Source: Branchiostoma floridae (lineage: Eukaryota; Chordata; Leptocardii; Amphioxiformes; Branchiostomatidae). Taken from it: a stretch of 64,000 nt of DNA. The stretch is taken from positions 25,167,344-25,231,343 of the forward strand of contig NC_049984.1 of the NCBI RefSeq assembly GCF_000003815.2, read 5' to 3'. Numbering within the stretch: the stretch's first letter is position 1; every line of letters starts with the position of its first letter. The translations under genes were made by a program, and so were the position numbers. Below are positions 41,601-51,984 of the stretch, one piece after another. The notes beneath the pieces were generated by a model that did no database searches, had not been told where the DNA came from, and was given only the letters and a program-made list of their open reading frames with translations.

Positions 41601-44600
41601 ACGACAATTAACAATTTTGGCCTCCCTGTAAATCGTACAAAGCAGATACGTCGATGTAGGTTAGACATCCAGGTAATAAGATACGCCAAAAAGTAGTTAC
41701 TCAAGCAACTGGATATGGTTTTGAAACGGTCAGACGTTTCGGATAGAATCCACTATCCTTCGTCAGTGACACTGAAGTGATCTGGAGGAAACAGGTCTTT
41801 TATACTCTAACTAAGAATGAAGACAATTTCAGATGTCCAATAGGAAACGTTGTAAGACAATTCAGACTGAAGACAATTTGGATTCCAAAGAAAACAAAGG
41901 TAAGGCAAACTCAACCTGAAGACAATTTGGATTTCAAGGATAGCAAGGCTAATACGCAGTTAATGCAAATGAGTCAATTAGCTCCTGTTGTTTTAGTTGC
42001 AGGAGCTAAAAGTTTTGTTGTAGGGGGGGGGGGGGTTGTAGTGCTATGTCCCAAGTGCCGGAAAGTTCCATGCGTAGCCCCCCAAAGCAGATACAAAATG
42101 AGCAAATATCTGCCGGAAATTGAAAAAAAAATAACAGCTACCATTGTTGTAGAATGCCAATTCCAAAGTCAAGGAAGAAAAAAATGATGTAAAAGAACAT
42201 ATGGAGAATCTAATGTTCAGCATTTTTTTTGCCACACTTTTTTGCCAGTTTGCATCAGTTTTGTGGCTCCTACAGGATATCACTGATATAATTAAATCAG
42301 CATGGCCTTACATTAAATCTAGAATTTAATATACAAGTAATAAGTAGAGGAGACGCTACTCACCGGACCCCCCATCTAAAATACTGGATACAGAGGTAGT
42401 TGGCAGGCACATTAAGGACGTTGACAGCAAGGTTGATGAACATTGCAGGATAGACAATTCCCTGGAAAAGCAATCAGTTATGGTGGATTCACAGTACGTC
42501 ACTGCAGTCTCTAGTCATGTAATTTTCAAAAAAAGATTAAGAAAAATTCAAAGTGCTTATGGCACCAATTACATCAAAATACAACTTTTTCTTATTATAT
42601 CTAAGGACATAGCAAAAAGAAGATGAACATATTGTACGACAGTTCTTGACATTTAGCTGAAGTGTGGAAATTAGTACCAGTCAAAATTTCCCTGAGGAAG
42701 GCAACAAACTGAAACATCGACTGTAGATTTTACATAATATATTATATAGTTCCTGGGTGTGAATAAAGAATCTCATTTCTATCAGTGATTTTCCAACCTG
42801 ATGAAATTATTCTAGTATGGATCAAATGTTTAAATGGGGACGGGAGCCAGACCAATCTGTGAGGAAGCAATTGTTACAGCAAACGGGAGATAAAACAGAA
42901 TGGAAACCAGGGTAAGAAGCACTCACCTGGGTAGCCAGATATTTAGTTGCCAGCAGAAACAGGAAAACACCCTAAAACAAGAACAATGGAGGAGAGAATT
43001 TTTTTAAAAACCAATACACCTACAACATACATGCATCTACACACATTTGCCTTAAACTCACGGTTTTGTTATTTTGTTGCATATTGTAACTATCCATGCT
43101 TTAATAACAATATGGCAGGGCTCGAAATACTGGGTGCATGTGCACCCAGGTGCACCCAAAATTGGAGCTGTGCATCCAATTATTTTCTGTGGGTGCACAG
43201 GGTGCACCCAAATATTTTCTTACATTTATGTATGTACAGATGTCAAAGTATTCTAGTATACATCATATTCTTGACATCTAAGTCTTACAAAGATAATGAA
43301 GATGTCTGTCATGGTACTTTTGGAATTTGATAGCTTGTACCTAAATTTTATTATCAGGTATTACTTAAATTTAAGTGGTGCACCCCAAAAATTTTTGGTG
43401 CACCCAATTTTTTAAGCTGGATGCACCAGTGCACCTAATCACAAAAATGAATTTCGAGCCCCGATATAGTGTATGAAAATATTTGCCAATGGGTAATGTG
43501 TCTGTTCCGATATAATATACTTCCTGTCATTTCATTCTTTTGCAACATTGAATAACAAAATGACAGCAATCATATATTATATATTAAGAACAGAAACATA
43601 CTGTAATTCACTTTGTCTTCACAGTACCAAACTTTCACTGTCTGAGAAAATTTAACTTCTTCTCGGAACTAAATTTCCACTATCGCGGCAAGTGCACATA
43701 AAAGAAGTCTGTGAATTATTTGTTATCAGTAATGACAAGTTCATGTTACAGTCGTCACCGTGAAAACCGTGAACATAACAGTACATTGAAAAAATCAGGA
43801 ATTACAGTAGTCAACAAATGATAAACTGCTACTTACTGGTAGAGCAGGGATGAATAAAGTCACAAACTCTCCTGCAAGTCTGCAGAAGAACAAAACTGAT
43901 GTAAACTTGACTAGGACTGTTATTCAACTGAAAACAAAAGATTTAAAAGCCACCCCATCTTCTTTTCACACTCCTTCCGCTGAAAGATGACACAATCTTA
44001 AAACTTTTTACAGACACCCACCCACCACCTCCATATTGCTCTAATGTACTAACCAACATACCACCCTTTTGGCAATAATTAAAACTTTCTCTGCTCATAC
44101 ATGTGTACATTAATTTTGTACTCTAAGTTCACCCAAGGGTCAGTTGGAATACCATACTATATGCAAATTAGTACCCTGTGGGCATATAGCATACACAAGC
44201 ACTCAACCGTTTTGACTACTGCATTCCATTCTGTAACATTCAGCATGCAAGATTTGTCTAATGTTTGCGTTCAACTGCTTTTAGAAATTTAGATATCTTT
44301 TCCAATCACGACAGTAACACTCAGTATTCTTCTTCATTACATGAAAAGCTATCTACCGCCAAACAATCAACATGTCCAGGACAAAAGATACAAAAAAACT
44401 GACATTCTGTTACAGTGACAAGGTCACTCACGCACAAGGGGGCAAAAATTCATCATGGTCTTGGTCTCCCCACCACCTACTCATGTGACAAATATCCTTA
44501 CAATTCATTCAGATGTTCTAAAGTTATGCAGACCACAGTACACTGACATACAGATCCAAAACTATATCTCCATTTTTCATGATGGAGGTAATGATAAGTC

Positions 44601-47600
44601 AACCATGAGTAGTCTTAATGACCTTAATCTGACCTGTTATGGAGGTGATTTAATAGCTTATGTAACAGTTCAGCTGAGGTGACCCATGACTGACCTGGCC
44701 ACTTCTGGGTCCTGGTGTATCAACAACAACAGCTTCTCTGTGTTCATGTAGAGACTCCAGCAGGGGAAACAACACAGCAGCAGGATCAGGATACCTGGTG
44801 GGAGGGGAGATATGTTGTGTAATATCTATTTGTGTCATACTTGTGAAGCGAAAATGTTCAATACGGGTGTTCCGGACCAGGTAATAACTTCCGTATCAGA
44901 TGGGCTCTAAGTTGTATCACACGGGCTCCATTCGAATAAATCGAACTATTTCGAGCAGGATGAGTGGGGTGCCGTCAAAAATTTGAATAATGGATTCAAA
45001 CGTTGGAACATTACTGTTGTAACACTTTTTGTTCGAGGGCACCAAATTTGTTCAACTTCTGGCGCATTTTGCATCAAAACATGGGTTTTCTCAGGTGGAT
45101 GTGACATAAATAAAATACAACACGGTGTATTCCGCATCACCCTCGGTCTCAGCCCTCCCGCGGGTCGGATTGCCCTCCGGCCTTCGGCTGTCAGACGATC
45201 CGACCCGCGGTCGGGCTGACACCTCGGGTGATACGAAATATACCGCAATGTACTAAAAGAAAACTCCAATATCCTATGTACTACAGGGCTGGACAATACT
45301 CTGATTGTCCCAAGCAAGTGATAGTGCTGATCATGCAATCGTGTGTCTTACCCCACTTGCCTGATCAGGCAAGTAAGATTTTTCCATGATGAAAAGCATG
45401 ATGATAATTGACCTACTAATAATTATATAATTAGTATGTATCAATTATGTTGACAGTGTGATTATATATACAGACAAAATATGTGTACAGACAAAAACAA
45501 CAGAGAAATCAGTACATTATTATTGATTATAAACACAAAGGTGCCAATAACTAGTCTAATGTAAAATAGGACAAATATTTAGTAGGCAAAATGAATTTTA
45601 ACTCACTTCTTTGTAGAATTATGCCGACTCTCATCTTGTTGTCAGATCCAAATGTCTGTATGGAATGGATATGATTTTCTATGTTAGTTATTGCTCTTCT
45701 TTTGAGTACTGTATGGGTAAGACCATACAAGAAAAATCCTTGAGAAAGAATGCACACTCCTAGGCTGGCTACACTCCTTTGCTAGCTTTTGATACTATCC
45801 TATGCCACCGTAGGATCTGCTTAGAGATATGAAAACATGGCCGACTCAGGATTTTGAAAACAAACACTGATGTGAGGGCAGAGAATTTTCAAAAGAAAGT
45901 TATGGCCTGACAAACCATTCAAATCAGATTTAGATGGAAACCTCACTGTCGCACATAGGCAGTCTGGTTTTCTAACAAGGCCTTCTGCTTTTCTATGTGG
46001 CCATGAGTGAAAGTACAGTAACTGTTACTGTTAGTGTAGCTCATACCATTACAATGGGGCTATTTAAGGTGCCTAGATTTCTGAGAAGGTTACCTATTGT
46101 GCGACCATGGCTGAAAAGTACTTCAAACCCCTAAGGTTGATTAGAGATAGTGCTAACTGAGACATAATTGTAGACTACAGTAACTTACTGTAAATGCATT
46201 TTCAAAAGTTTGCGGAGATTTAATTTCGACTGTTAGCGGGAAAGTGGAGTGTTTGCTGTGGTTTTAAGTTTGTGGTAGTGTCATACACTGTAGTCACATA
46301 CTGTAATGGAAAAATGTTTGCGGTGGTTATAAGTAAGACTACCACCGCGAAAACTGCAAACATAAAACCACTGCGAACATTTCTGCATTAACAATAAGTA
46401 GTCTGTATTTACACAATCTCTCCTTGACAGGGACTAGTTGGCCCCCCTCCCAGGTGAAACAGGGAGACGCTAGCTGGGAGCACGATTTTGGCCACTGCAG
46501 TAACTCATAAATCTTCATTATTCTTTAGCAAATACATAAAGCAACAGCAAATAGTTCCTTAATGATTACCTGTGCCATTAGGGTGTCACATGCTGTTCCC
46601 AGCCCAAACCCCAGAGATATCCCTGTCACATTCACAACCTGAGGGACACAGAAAAGATAAGAGTCAAAAATATGAAACAACAAGAGCACCAGACTTTCGG
46701 TCATTGCTGATATATACTTTATGTACATGTATTTTGTATTCGATGCATACATGTGTATAAGTAGAGAAAGACACTTACAGATATTGCCAGTGTGACTGCA
46801 TCCAGTTGTATTTTTCCCAGGTGGCCACAGAAGATGATGGGCATCATCCACATAACAAACTCCAGCACAGCTGCAACAGTCTGATAACAGATAGAGGTCA
46901 TAAACCACACCATCAAAAATTGCATTTGGATCACATCAACCCATTTCCTTACTTTAAACAGGGCTCCAGCTACATTGAAGTGCCAATTTTTAGCATAATG
47001 GGCCAACACAGAATAATTTGTGAACAGTACTAGTACACTTACCCTAATTTTCAACTTGCATGGTGGAACTACCAAAGGTTTGTACTACTTGTGGAACAAT
47101 GCCTGATCAAACTTTGATTGAAAAATGTTGATATGACTCTCCAAAGTGACCATTTCCATGTGGTGTAAATATAGAATACAACACGGTGTATTCCGTATCA
47201 CCCGAGGTATCAGCCAGACCGCGGGTCGGATCGCCCAACGGCCGAAGGCCGAAGGGAGATCCGATCCGCGGTAGGGCTGGGACCGAGGGTGATGCGGAAT
47301 ACACCGTATTGTATTCTATTTATGTCATACCCACCTGAGAAAACCCATGTTTTGATGCGAAATGCGTCAGCAGTTGAACAAATTTGATGCTTCCGAACAA
47401 AAAGTGCTACAACAGCAATGTTCCAACGTCCAAATCAGGTATTCGAATTGCCATACTCAGCCCGCTCGAAATGATTCGATTTACTCGAAGGAAGCCTGTG
47501 TGATACAACTTTCGAACCTGAAGTTATCACACGGTCCAGAACACCCGTATCGACCGTTTTCGCGTCACAGTTATGACATAAAAAGACATACGTCCCATCA

Positions 47601-48205
47601 TGGATACTCCTAGAATGACAACTTTTTACCTTTGATTACAATTTTCAAGATCTCCCTACCACACAACCCCCCTTATTTGTCTTTTTGCTACCTTGCCATT
47701 ACTAAATATTACCCTAAAATAAAATCCTGGCTAGAATCCTGGGACTAGATTCACTCAATGAAAGTAAAACAGTGTGTATGTGCTAGTAGGTATGCAAGCC
47801 TTCTGTTTTATGTTGATTTTCGACAGGCACTAAATGTACATCAGAAATACCTGTACAGCTCCAGTTTTACCCGCATGAACCTAGCCTGGAGTCCAGTCTT
47901 GTCTGAGCTTTAGTCCACTTCCAACAGTTGCTAGCCCATTGGTGGAGTAGCAACTGTTGGAAGTGGACTAAAGCTTACATGTATGCACTACAGTTTTGTG
48001 AAGGTAAAACTGGAGCTGTGCAGGTATTTCTGATGTCTACCTGCTGAACTGGAAGGCCAACATAAAATAGAGTCTGTGCATACTGACAATTCATTTGCAC
48101 TGATATAGCAATACTTACAGTTGGCCATGCAAGTCTTGTCAAGGCCTTCAGCTCACCACCAAATCCAGGAGAAAAGACAACACGAAAACAGCGTCTCAGA
48201 TTCAT
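30719..48205 (-). CDS. SLC47A: SLC47-family MATE multidrug and toxin extrusion protein, complete, 17 coding exons
   Basis: Exons in transcript order: 48205-48119 (ATG 48205-48203; the open exon begins at 48261), 46880-46779, 46638-46570, 45655-45607, 44794-44695, 43879-43837, 42971-42927, 42461-42364, 41344-41247, 40290-40177, 35664-35597, 35242-35134, 34673-34598, 33844-33775, 33029-32897, 32153-31932, 31383-30719 (TGA). All junctions match in phase; 2148 nt give 715 residues. Family blocks include CGHLGKIQLDAVTLAIS, GFGLGTACDTLMAQTFGS, ILILLLCCFPCWSLYMNT, CLEWWTYEIGTLLT, SIRVGNELGAGNAAQAK and GILRGCGKQKLGA. MATE proteins are plasma-membrane H+/organic-cation exchangers. Human MATE1 is about 570 residues; the extra length here lies after helix 12 and in the C-terminal tail. 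A SLC47A1 versus A2 assignment is not meaningful. Confidence 0.95.
31499..31590. repeat. (TGAA)n-tailed LINE 3' end-like sequence
   Basis: TGAATGAATGAGTGAGTGAATG followed by AAGACTTTATTGCACATTAA, the usual layout of a LINE tail read from its 3' side. In the intron before the last MATE exon. Confidence 0.4.
33246..33660 (+). pseudogene. Non-LTR retrotransposon ORF2 C-terminus fragment in a MATE intron
   Basis: A 194-codon plus-strand frame (33246-33830) runs antisense through an intron and over MATE exon 33775-33844. Its part from about 33390 to 33600 (HGGRQFHLKVNSLFYDRKRK, ELFEEATKFHPNFFTLTDIM) resembles the zinc-knuckle-like C-terminus of LINE ORF2 (...CP.Y...R..LF......P.F..L). The knuckle cysteines are lost and the rest of ORF2 is absent. 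A real host gene is unlikely because the frame crosses a conserved exon on the other strand. Confidence 0.45.
34021..34125. repeat. Short tandem repeat, CCAGAATTCTGGGAACTGGAG unit
   Basis: About four imperfect units around GGAGCCAGAATTCT, related to 25440-25510. Confidence 0.55.
35338..35500 (+). mobile_element. SINE-like element
   Basis: Plus-strand relative of 20290-20465, ending GTGCCTTTCCCAAGGGCACA, a 3' word common in animal SINE/LINE pairs. Class inferred. Confidence 0.45.
35757..36107. repeat. 17 bp minisatellite, about 20 units
   Basis: Unit GTGTCCGTACCCCAGAA in the MATE intron between exons 35597-35664 and 40177-40290. Variants (AGTAG, CCAAGAA) occur mainly at the edges and in two internal units. 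Because 17 is not a multiple of 3 and the unit has few stop words, several frames stay open. These are not genes. Confidence 0.95.
36478..36635 (+). pseudogene. CR1/L2-like LINE ORF2 fragment, 5' part (interrupted)
   Basis: Translates to YKMTN-stop-LVDVPTDKYLIPAQ...RTRNSHTFKYQ and, after one frameshift, to a piece ending SYFPRAI. This is the C-terminal region of a CR1/L2-type reverse transcriptase ORF. It stops at 36635 where a CACTA-type element is inserted and continues at 39973. Confidence 0.7.
36636..39970. mobile_element. CACTA (EnSpm/CMC)-like non-autonomous element, 3.3 kb
   Basis: Ends CACTACCAAAAATGC and inverted ATTTTTGGTAGTG, flanked by CG on both sides (36634-36635, 39971-39972). 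The host LINE frame is restored when the element plus one CG is removed, which fixes the boundaries. No transposase-length ORF. The interior is dominated by degenerate TTCTTAC/CAAGA words, including a ~100 bp array at 36940-37850 and a second rich zone at 39260-39930. Dense internal repeats are typical of CACTA elements. A GTCCACGAATTAAG block occurs near both ends in direct orientation. Confidence 0.8.
36940..37850. repeat. Degenerate ~80-100 bp tandem array inside the CACTA-like element
   Basis: About ten units marked by ATTGCCTAGAAATATTTTCT words near 36949, 37029, 37158, 37243, 37325, 37427, 37529, 37630, 37731 and 37801. Each unit holds several TTCTTA(C) and CAAGA words. Confidence 0.7.
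39973..40178 (+). pseudogene. CR1/L2-like LINE ORF2 3' end, continuation of 36478-36635
   Basis: Continues the interrupted frame: VEWNLLSPSTVGASSLGSFK, then ERLQIDMQKLGVTGRSV and a stop. The following 3' UTR ends in a GATACA-type tail (CAGATACAGATAC). A second copy of this 3' end is at 55704-55903. Confidence 0.75.
40177..42971 (-). CDS. SLC47A: MATE exons 7-10: helices 4-7 with the EWWxYE proton/cation motif
   Basis: Exons 42927-42971 (GVFLFLLATKYLATQ), 42364-42461 (IVYPAMFINLAVNVLNVPAN), 41247-41344 (IATGVTQYLLCFFIFVYIR) and 40177-40290 (LQEWGVYVRLAVAGMLMVCL then EWWTYEIGTLLT). The EWWxYE block carries the two helix-7 glutamates that align with human MATE1 E273 and E278, both needed for transport in published mutagenesis. 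The helix order matches the N-lobe to C-lobe transition of the MATE fold. Confidence 0.92.
40341..40640 (-). repeat. Tandem partial duplications of MATE exon 10 (40177-40290)
   Basis: Three or four decaying copies of the exon's 5' part and its acceptor lie in the intron just upstream in transcript order: about 40341-40390 (nearly identical, encoding GWRVDCLQEWGVYVRL then a stop), 40439-40472, 40491-40552 and 40607-40636. Spacers contain (TCAA)n. The copies are too short to encode helix 7. Confidence 0.75.
41640..41775 (-). mobile_element. Penelope-like retroelement 3' end
   Basis: On the minus strand it reads CACTGACGAAGGATAGTGGA, a GAAACGTCTGACC word and CCAGTTGCTTGAGTAACTAC, then a YLITWMSNLH-like peptide, the usual tail of Penelope-like retroelements. 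Class inferred; related to 1595-1745. Another tail of similar type (CCTGAGGAAGGCAACAAACT) is at about 42680-42720. Confidence 0.45.
43116..43463. mobile_element. hAT-like MITE, GTGCACCC-rich family, copy 2
   Basis: Same element in a MATE intron: CAGGGCTCGAAATACTGGG start, ATTTCGAGCCCCG end, and the shared interior block TGATAGCTTGTA.CTAA.TTT. Confidence 0.7.
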
Positions 48206-48261
48206 CGCTGGTCCTGTCTTATTTTCTTTGATCACTGATGTGAATATAATGGAGTTGGACA
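43837..48261 (-). CDS. SLC47A: MATE exons 1-6: N-terminus and first transmembrane helices
   Basis: Exon 48119-48261 has an open frame with an internal ATG at 48205 giving MNLRRCFRVVFSPGFGGEL, about 29 residues before helix 1, close to the usual MATE N-terminus. No in-frame stop precedes the ATG in that exon, so a further upstream coding exon is possible. Exon 46779-46880 gives helix 1 (TVAAVLEFVMWMMPIIFCGH) and the GKIQLDAVTLA loop. Exon 46570-46638 gives helix 2, exon 45607-45655 the TFGSDNKMRVGIILQR segment, exon 44695-44794 helix 3 (ILILLLCCFPCWSL), and exon 43837-43879 FVTLFIPALP. The 46779-46880 acceptor is the upstream AG; only it keeps the frame and the family length. Confidence 0.92.
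44833..45252. mobile_element. Element with GC-rich palindromic end, copy A
   Basis: About 420 bp. It begins in an ATACGGGTGTTCCGGACC region and ends in a GC-rich hairpin (TATTCCGCATCACCC...GGGTGATACGAAATA) with CCCGCGGGTCGGAT in the stem. Copy B at 47168-47582 has the same parts in reverse order and orientation. Confidence 0.7.
46188..46394. mobile_element. 'CGCGAA' palindromic MITE, copy 4
   Basis: CTGTAAATGCATTTTC start; eroded TTTCTGCATTAACA end. In the MATE intron before exon 45607-45655. Confidence 0.6.
47168..47582. mobile_element. Element with GC-rich palindromic end, copy B (inverted)
   Basis: Reverse-oriented copy of 44833-45252. The hairpin (GTATTCCGTATCACCC...GGGTGATGCGGAATAC) comes first, and the region with GAACACCCGTAT comes last. 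Both lie in MATE introns. Confidence 0.7.
47805..48068. repeat. Nested foldback: ACCTGCA-family arms around a second hairpin
   Basis: Arms CATCAGAAATACCTGTACAG (near 47839) and inverted CTGTGCAGGTATTTCTGATG (near 48016). The arm sequence is also found inside the ACCTGCA MITEs. Between them, 47906-47974 is a hairpin with arm TTTAGTCCACTTCCAACAGT. It sits about 50 bp from MATE exon 48119-48261. Confidence 0.75.
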
Positions 48262-49800
48262 CTGTAAGAAAATACAAATTGTACGTTAGACTTTTTTATA
48301 GTAATAAATACCTTGTATATATCAACAATAAAAAACAACAAATATAACTGCTATGACTTAGTAAGCTTCTTTAGAAACAAAAGTCAGAAACTGTGTCAAA
48401 GTTTCAATATTTGTGTGAATTTGAAGCTATCTGCAGAGGTTTATGATAGAACTCAATGCCATAGCCTTCCAAACTAATTATTCTGTTTTTATACAAAGTC
48501 TGAAAGGGTCGAGGAAGGGTAGAGAGTGAAATGTACAATACTAAAACGCGTAGAACAGTTGTCGGACTTATGTTATGATCCCCGCCATTACTAGTACCGG
48601 TACCACGAGAACTGACTACTAGTAGTGTATTGTGCCTTTCATCCTGTACAATTGTAAAATCCCCAAGATAATCTCACAGTGTTTGTACATGTATGAATAT
48701 GCCAGATCACACTTATCTGTACATAGTTACAAATCCTGCCACAATTGTAGTACATGGACTTTGTACCGACCACAGACATGCATATCTAAAATACATGTAC
48801 TGAATCCTGATATTCTGCAAGGTCTTAACGTTTATTAGTCCTGATTCCACTGGGTATAGTATATGTCTAGATATCTAGTTTGATATCTAACCTACAACGT
48901 TATATCATAATTTAACACTGGTTCGCCTTTATCCGAGGGTAACCTATATTCGTTGTTTGTGAGAAAAAACGTATTCAAGGATATGAAGTCGACAGACGGT
49001 GTTTTCAAATCATTGTGAAAATACTGCAAATTTGAAACCACTGTCCGCAGACGTAATACTCCTAAATGTGCTGTTTATAAAGACAACGGATAAAGGTCTC
49101 CCCACGGATAAAGGTGAACTAGCGTTATATATAGGTCACTGTGCTCACAAATCAAACGAATGGCTAACGTTGCACTTGTTGTTGGCTGATTACAAATAAA
49201 CTTTTAATGTAACTATCCTGCAGCCCGTCTTTCTATGCATAAAAGAATGACGTTTAACTATTTAAGAGAAATGGGGCTAAAAAGTGAAAGTGGACTCAAG
49301 TCCACCCCCCTCCCCACCAAAAAAAAAGACATGGTAGTTGACTTAACTTAGTTAGATCTAGATTCACAACGCTGCAACAAGCACAATCTTACCTGCTTTG
49401 TTCTTTGTCCTGTTACCTGTCTATGGCACTACATCATGGCTCACAAGGTTTGTGGTTATGATTATGGCCCTGGTCTATTGTTATAGGCTAATAGCTTAGA
49501 TGTCGGCGTTTCGTCTGTGTTGCGCAAGACCTTCGGGTCGTGACCTTAGGTCATTCCATTTCGGAAAAGGGGGAAAAGAGATCAATGAGTTTATGTGATC
49601 AAAAGAATCAAGGAAAATTGATATTGTGTTTCGGATGTTGGTTTGCTTATATGGATGACATCCTCTGAGAACTCCAAAACCGATGGCAGTGTGCAAATAA
49701 AAAAAGGTTGTCAAAAAAAGATGCCTTCTGAATGATGAAGTGATCAGGATTAGACTAAACCACTGTTTATATATTACACCTTGACTAAACACACAAAGTA
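48262..49800. other. Upstream of MATE coding region, no gene seen
   Basis: No recognisable coding sequence. It holds the donor candidate at 49383-49394 and otherwise unique-looking AT-rich DNA. The MATE transcription start should lie here or further right. Confidence 0.4.
49383..49394 (-). promoter_or_regulatory. Candidate 5' UTR exon donor of the MATE gene
   Basis: On the minus strand an AAAGCAG|GTAAG-type donor lies about 1.1 kb upstream of the first coding exon. The sequence before it has no usable ATG, so it could end a non-coding first exon. A second pair of donor-like sites lies at 52611-52632. Neither can be proven from DNA alone. Confidence 0.2.
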
Positions 49801-49991
49801 CTGTAAATGCAGAAATGTTCGCGGTGGATTAATGTTCGCGGTTTTCGCGGCGGCCGCTTCACCGCGAATATTTTTCCATAACAGTAAGAGACTACAGTGC
49901 ATGGTGCTACCGCGAAATTAAAACCACCGCGAAAAGTCCATTTTCCCGCTACCGCGAAATTAAATCCCCGCGAACTTAAATGCATTTACAG
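49801..49991. mobile_element. 'CGCGAA' palindromic MITE, copy 5
   Basis: CTGTAAATGCAGAAATGTTC start, GAACTTAAATGCATTTACAG end, TA on both sides. This is the best preserved copy. Degraded relatives lie near 15700-15815 and 43606-43795. Confidence 0.75.
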
Positions 49992-51470
49992 TATGGTATA
50001 CTCAATGGATTTTTATTGTTTGTTCTTTCATCTTCTTCATCTTTGTCTTTGGAATTCACTTCATGGCATGAGTATTCCGACTTTTCTTTACATAATTAAT
50101 AATGATAATCTTTATTGCAAATTCATGCCCGAGGGCTAATTGCATACAGGGTAAGGTAGTAGTGGTATACATAAACATACTTAACAAAGAAGGGAAATGA
50201 TAATCATAGATAAATAAAAAGGGAATAACGTCTAAACTAAATCAATTTCTACTTAAGCTAATTAATGGGTGTGACTTCTTTTCCGTATGCAGTAGAAGAT
50301 GAATTGATAACTAAACATGCTTATTTGACAACTGCTATGTGCTATTTCAGTATTTACGGTATAGTCGAAAACCTTTTTTTGTCCTACAGGACCAGCATAA
50401 TACTTTGATTTGCGTAGAACAAATAATCTAACTTATCATCCACGAAGAAACAACATCATATTTGACTATGGACTACATGATGTATGTTTATAATATATAA
50501 CACGTTACCAGGCGGTAAAGATACTAAAATGTATATCTGTAACCCCTTTCTTTATACGTAGCGTTATACCAAGGATGCTAGAATAAAATAAATCTTATTT
50601 CAACGTTATACGTTTACGATTAATACTAGTTTGCCTTCCTTGCATCAATCGATGTTATCGTCCGAAAGGGGTAACAAATGTAGTTTAAAGCAAGAAAACT
50701 TGCACGCACGTACAATATGCAAAGAATCTCAGATCCAACGAAGAAGGTCCAACCGGAGGAGGTTGAAAGCCTCCTTGGTTTCAAACCGACGCCACGATGA
50801 GACAAAAGAAAATCGTCCCTATCGCTCTGGACAATAGAATCCTCTAAATACACAATGTATATCTTCAAACACTACACGATTCCTACATTTCTCCTCCCTT
50901 TGAACCATCACCAACGACGTGGAATGATCACCAACGGCGTGGAATCCTTTGAACATTGTATACTAGTAAATACCTCTTGGAAGATTGGAACCCGCAGCTA
51001 CCCACTTGAGATTAGCGAAGTGAAATGACACACTTTTAGCCGGACAATAGATGACCACTCTTATGGCCAACGGGTAGGATTCCGTACGCGGCACTTTTTC
51101 ATATGCAAAACAGACATTATGCAAACGAGAAAGCGTTTAGGATGCTTAAAGCTTTGCCGATTCTTTGTTTTGATAGTTGGTGCTATAATCTCTCAATCAA
51201 TAGCTCCAATGTTTGTTTTTCAGTGGGAGTGTTTTTACTGAATGAATAATTGTACAGTTTTGCCCAAGCGAGCGAGTACAGGTCACAACAAAGAGAAAAC
51301 ATAGTTGTAAAAGTGTCATAGATTTAGTCTTAGCATAGAAGTTTGGCTTCTTCTCGCTTCCTGGTAATGGTGAAAATATAGGCTTGTATGGGATTAGTAA
51401 TAGTCGGTTTGTCAAAACTCAAAACGCATGAGGAATATGAAGTTTTCAGACAGTGTAACTCATGTGTCTA
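49992..51470. other. Intergenic, no gene seen
   Basis: A retroelement tail-like piece (50095-50150: ATCTTTATTGCAAATTCATG, then CCCGAGGGCTAATTGCA) matches 53107-53160 in reverse. Nothing else recognised. Confidence 0.4.
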
Positions 51471-51473
51471 TTA

Positions 51474-51984
51474 GGCCACAGCAAGTAAATTTTATGGATG
51501 ACATCAGCGCGCGCATTAATTTTCGCCTGATTTCAGGAAAAAAGAATTTTGTCTTCTGCAGGGATGGTCAACATGACGATAAAGTAACAAAATGAGCACA
51601 TATTATGTATAATAATTGCCTAATAATTGTACTTGTAGAAATGAAACTTGTTGGATAGTGGTAAAAGTGACACCAATATGGAAGCCATGAGTGTGGTTAT
51701 CAACTTTGTTGGTGATGTCAGCCTACCACACAAGTGTCACTTTTACCTCCTTGCTTTTACCACACCAGTACATGTCTTGAAAACAGGAATGAATGCCTTG
51801 TTGGCTCTGTTACCATGTTTTGCCCTTTTAATTCTTTTTACGACAGTCATCACAACTTTATGGTGCCTATTTGTGAAAATGTAGCCATTTTGTTTTTTTC
51901 CACCCATCTTGTTTTTTTTCGCCCTATCGCACTATTTTTGCAGTCTGCAGAGGGTGTCATCCATAAAGTTTATTTGCTGTGGCC
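51474..51984. mobile_element. Harbinger-like MITE with TTA duplication and nested hairpin
   Basis: 511 bp. Inverted ends GGCCACAGCAAGTAAATTTT / AAGTTTATTTGCTGTGGCC, about 32 bp, with exact TTA flanks (51471-51473, 51985-51987). Inside, GGTAAAAGTGACAC near 51660 pairs with GTGTCACTTTTACC near 51735. Confidence 0.75.

Noticed and set aside
41777-42187. 136-codon ORF
   Set aside because: Contains a poly-G tract, has no family resemblance, and follows a retroelement tail; probably non-coding intron.
45287-45380. Possible hAT end (CAGGGCTGGACAA)
   Set aside because: No inverted partner or duplication found nearby.
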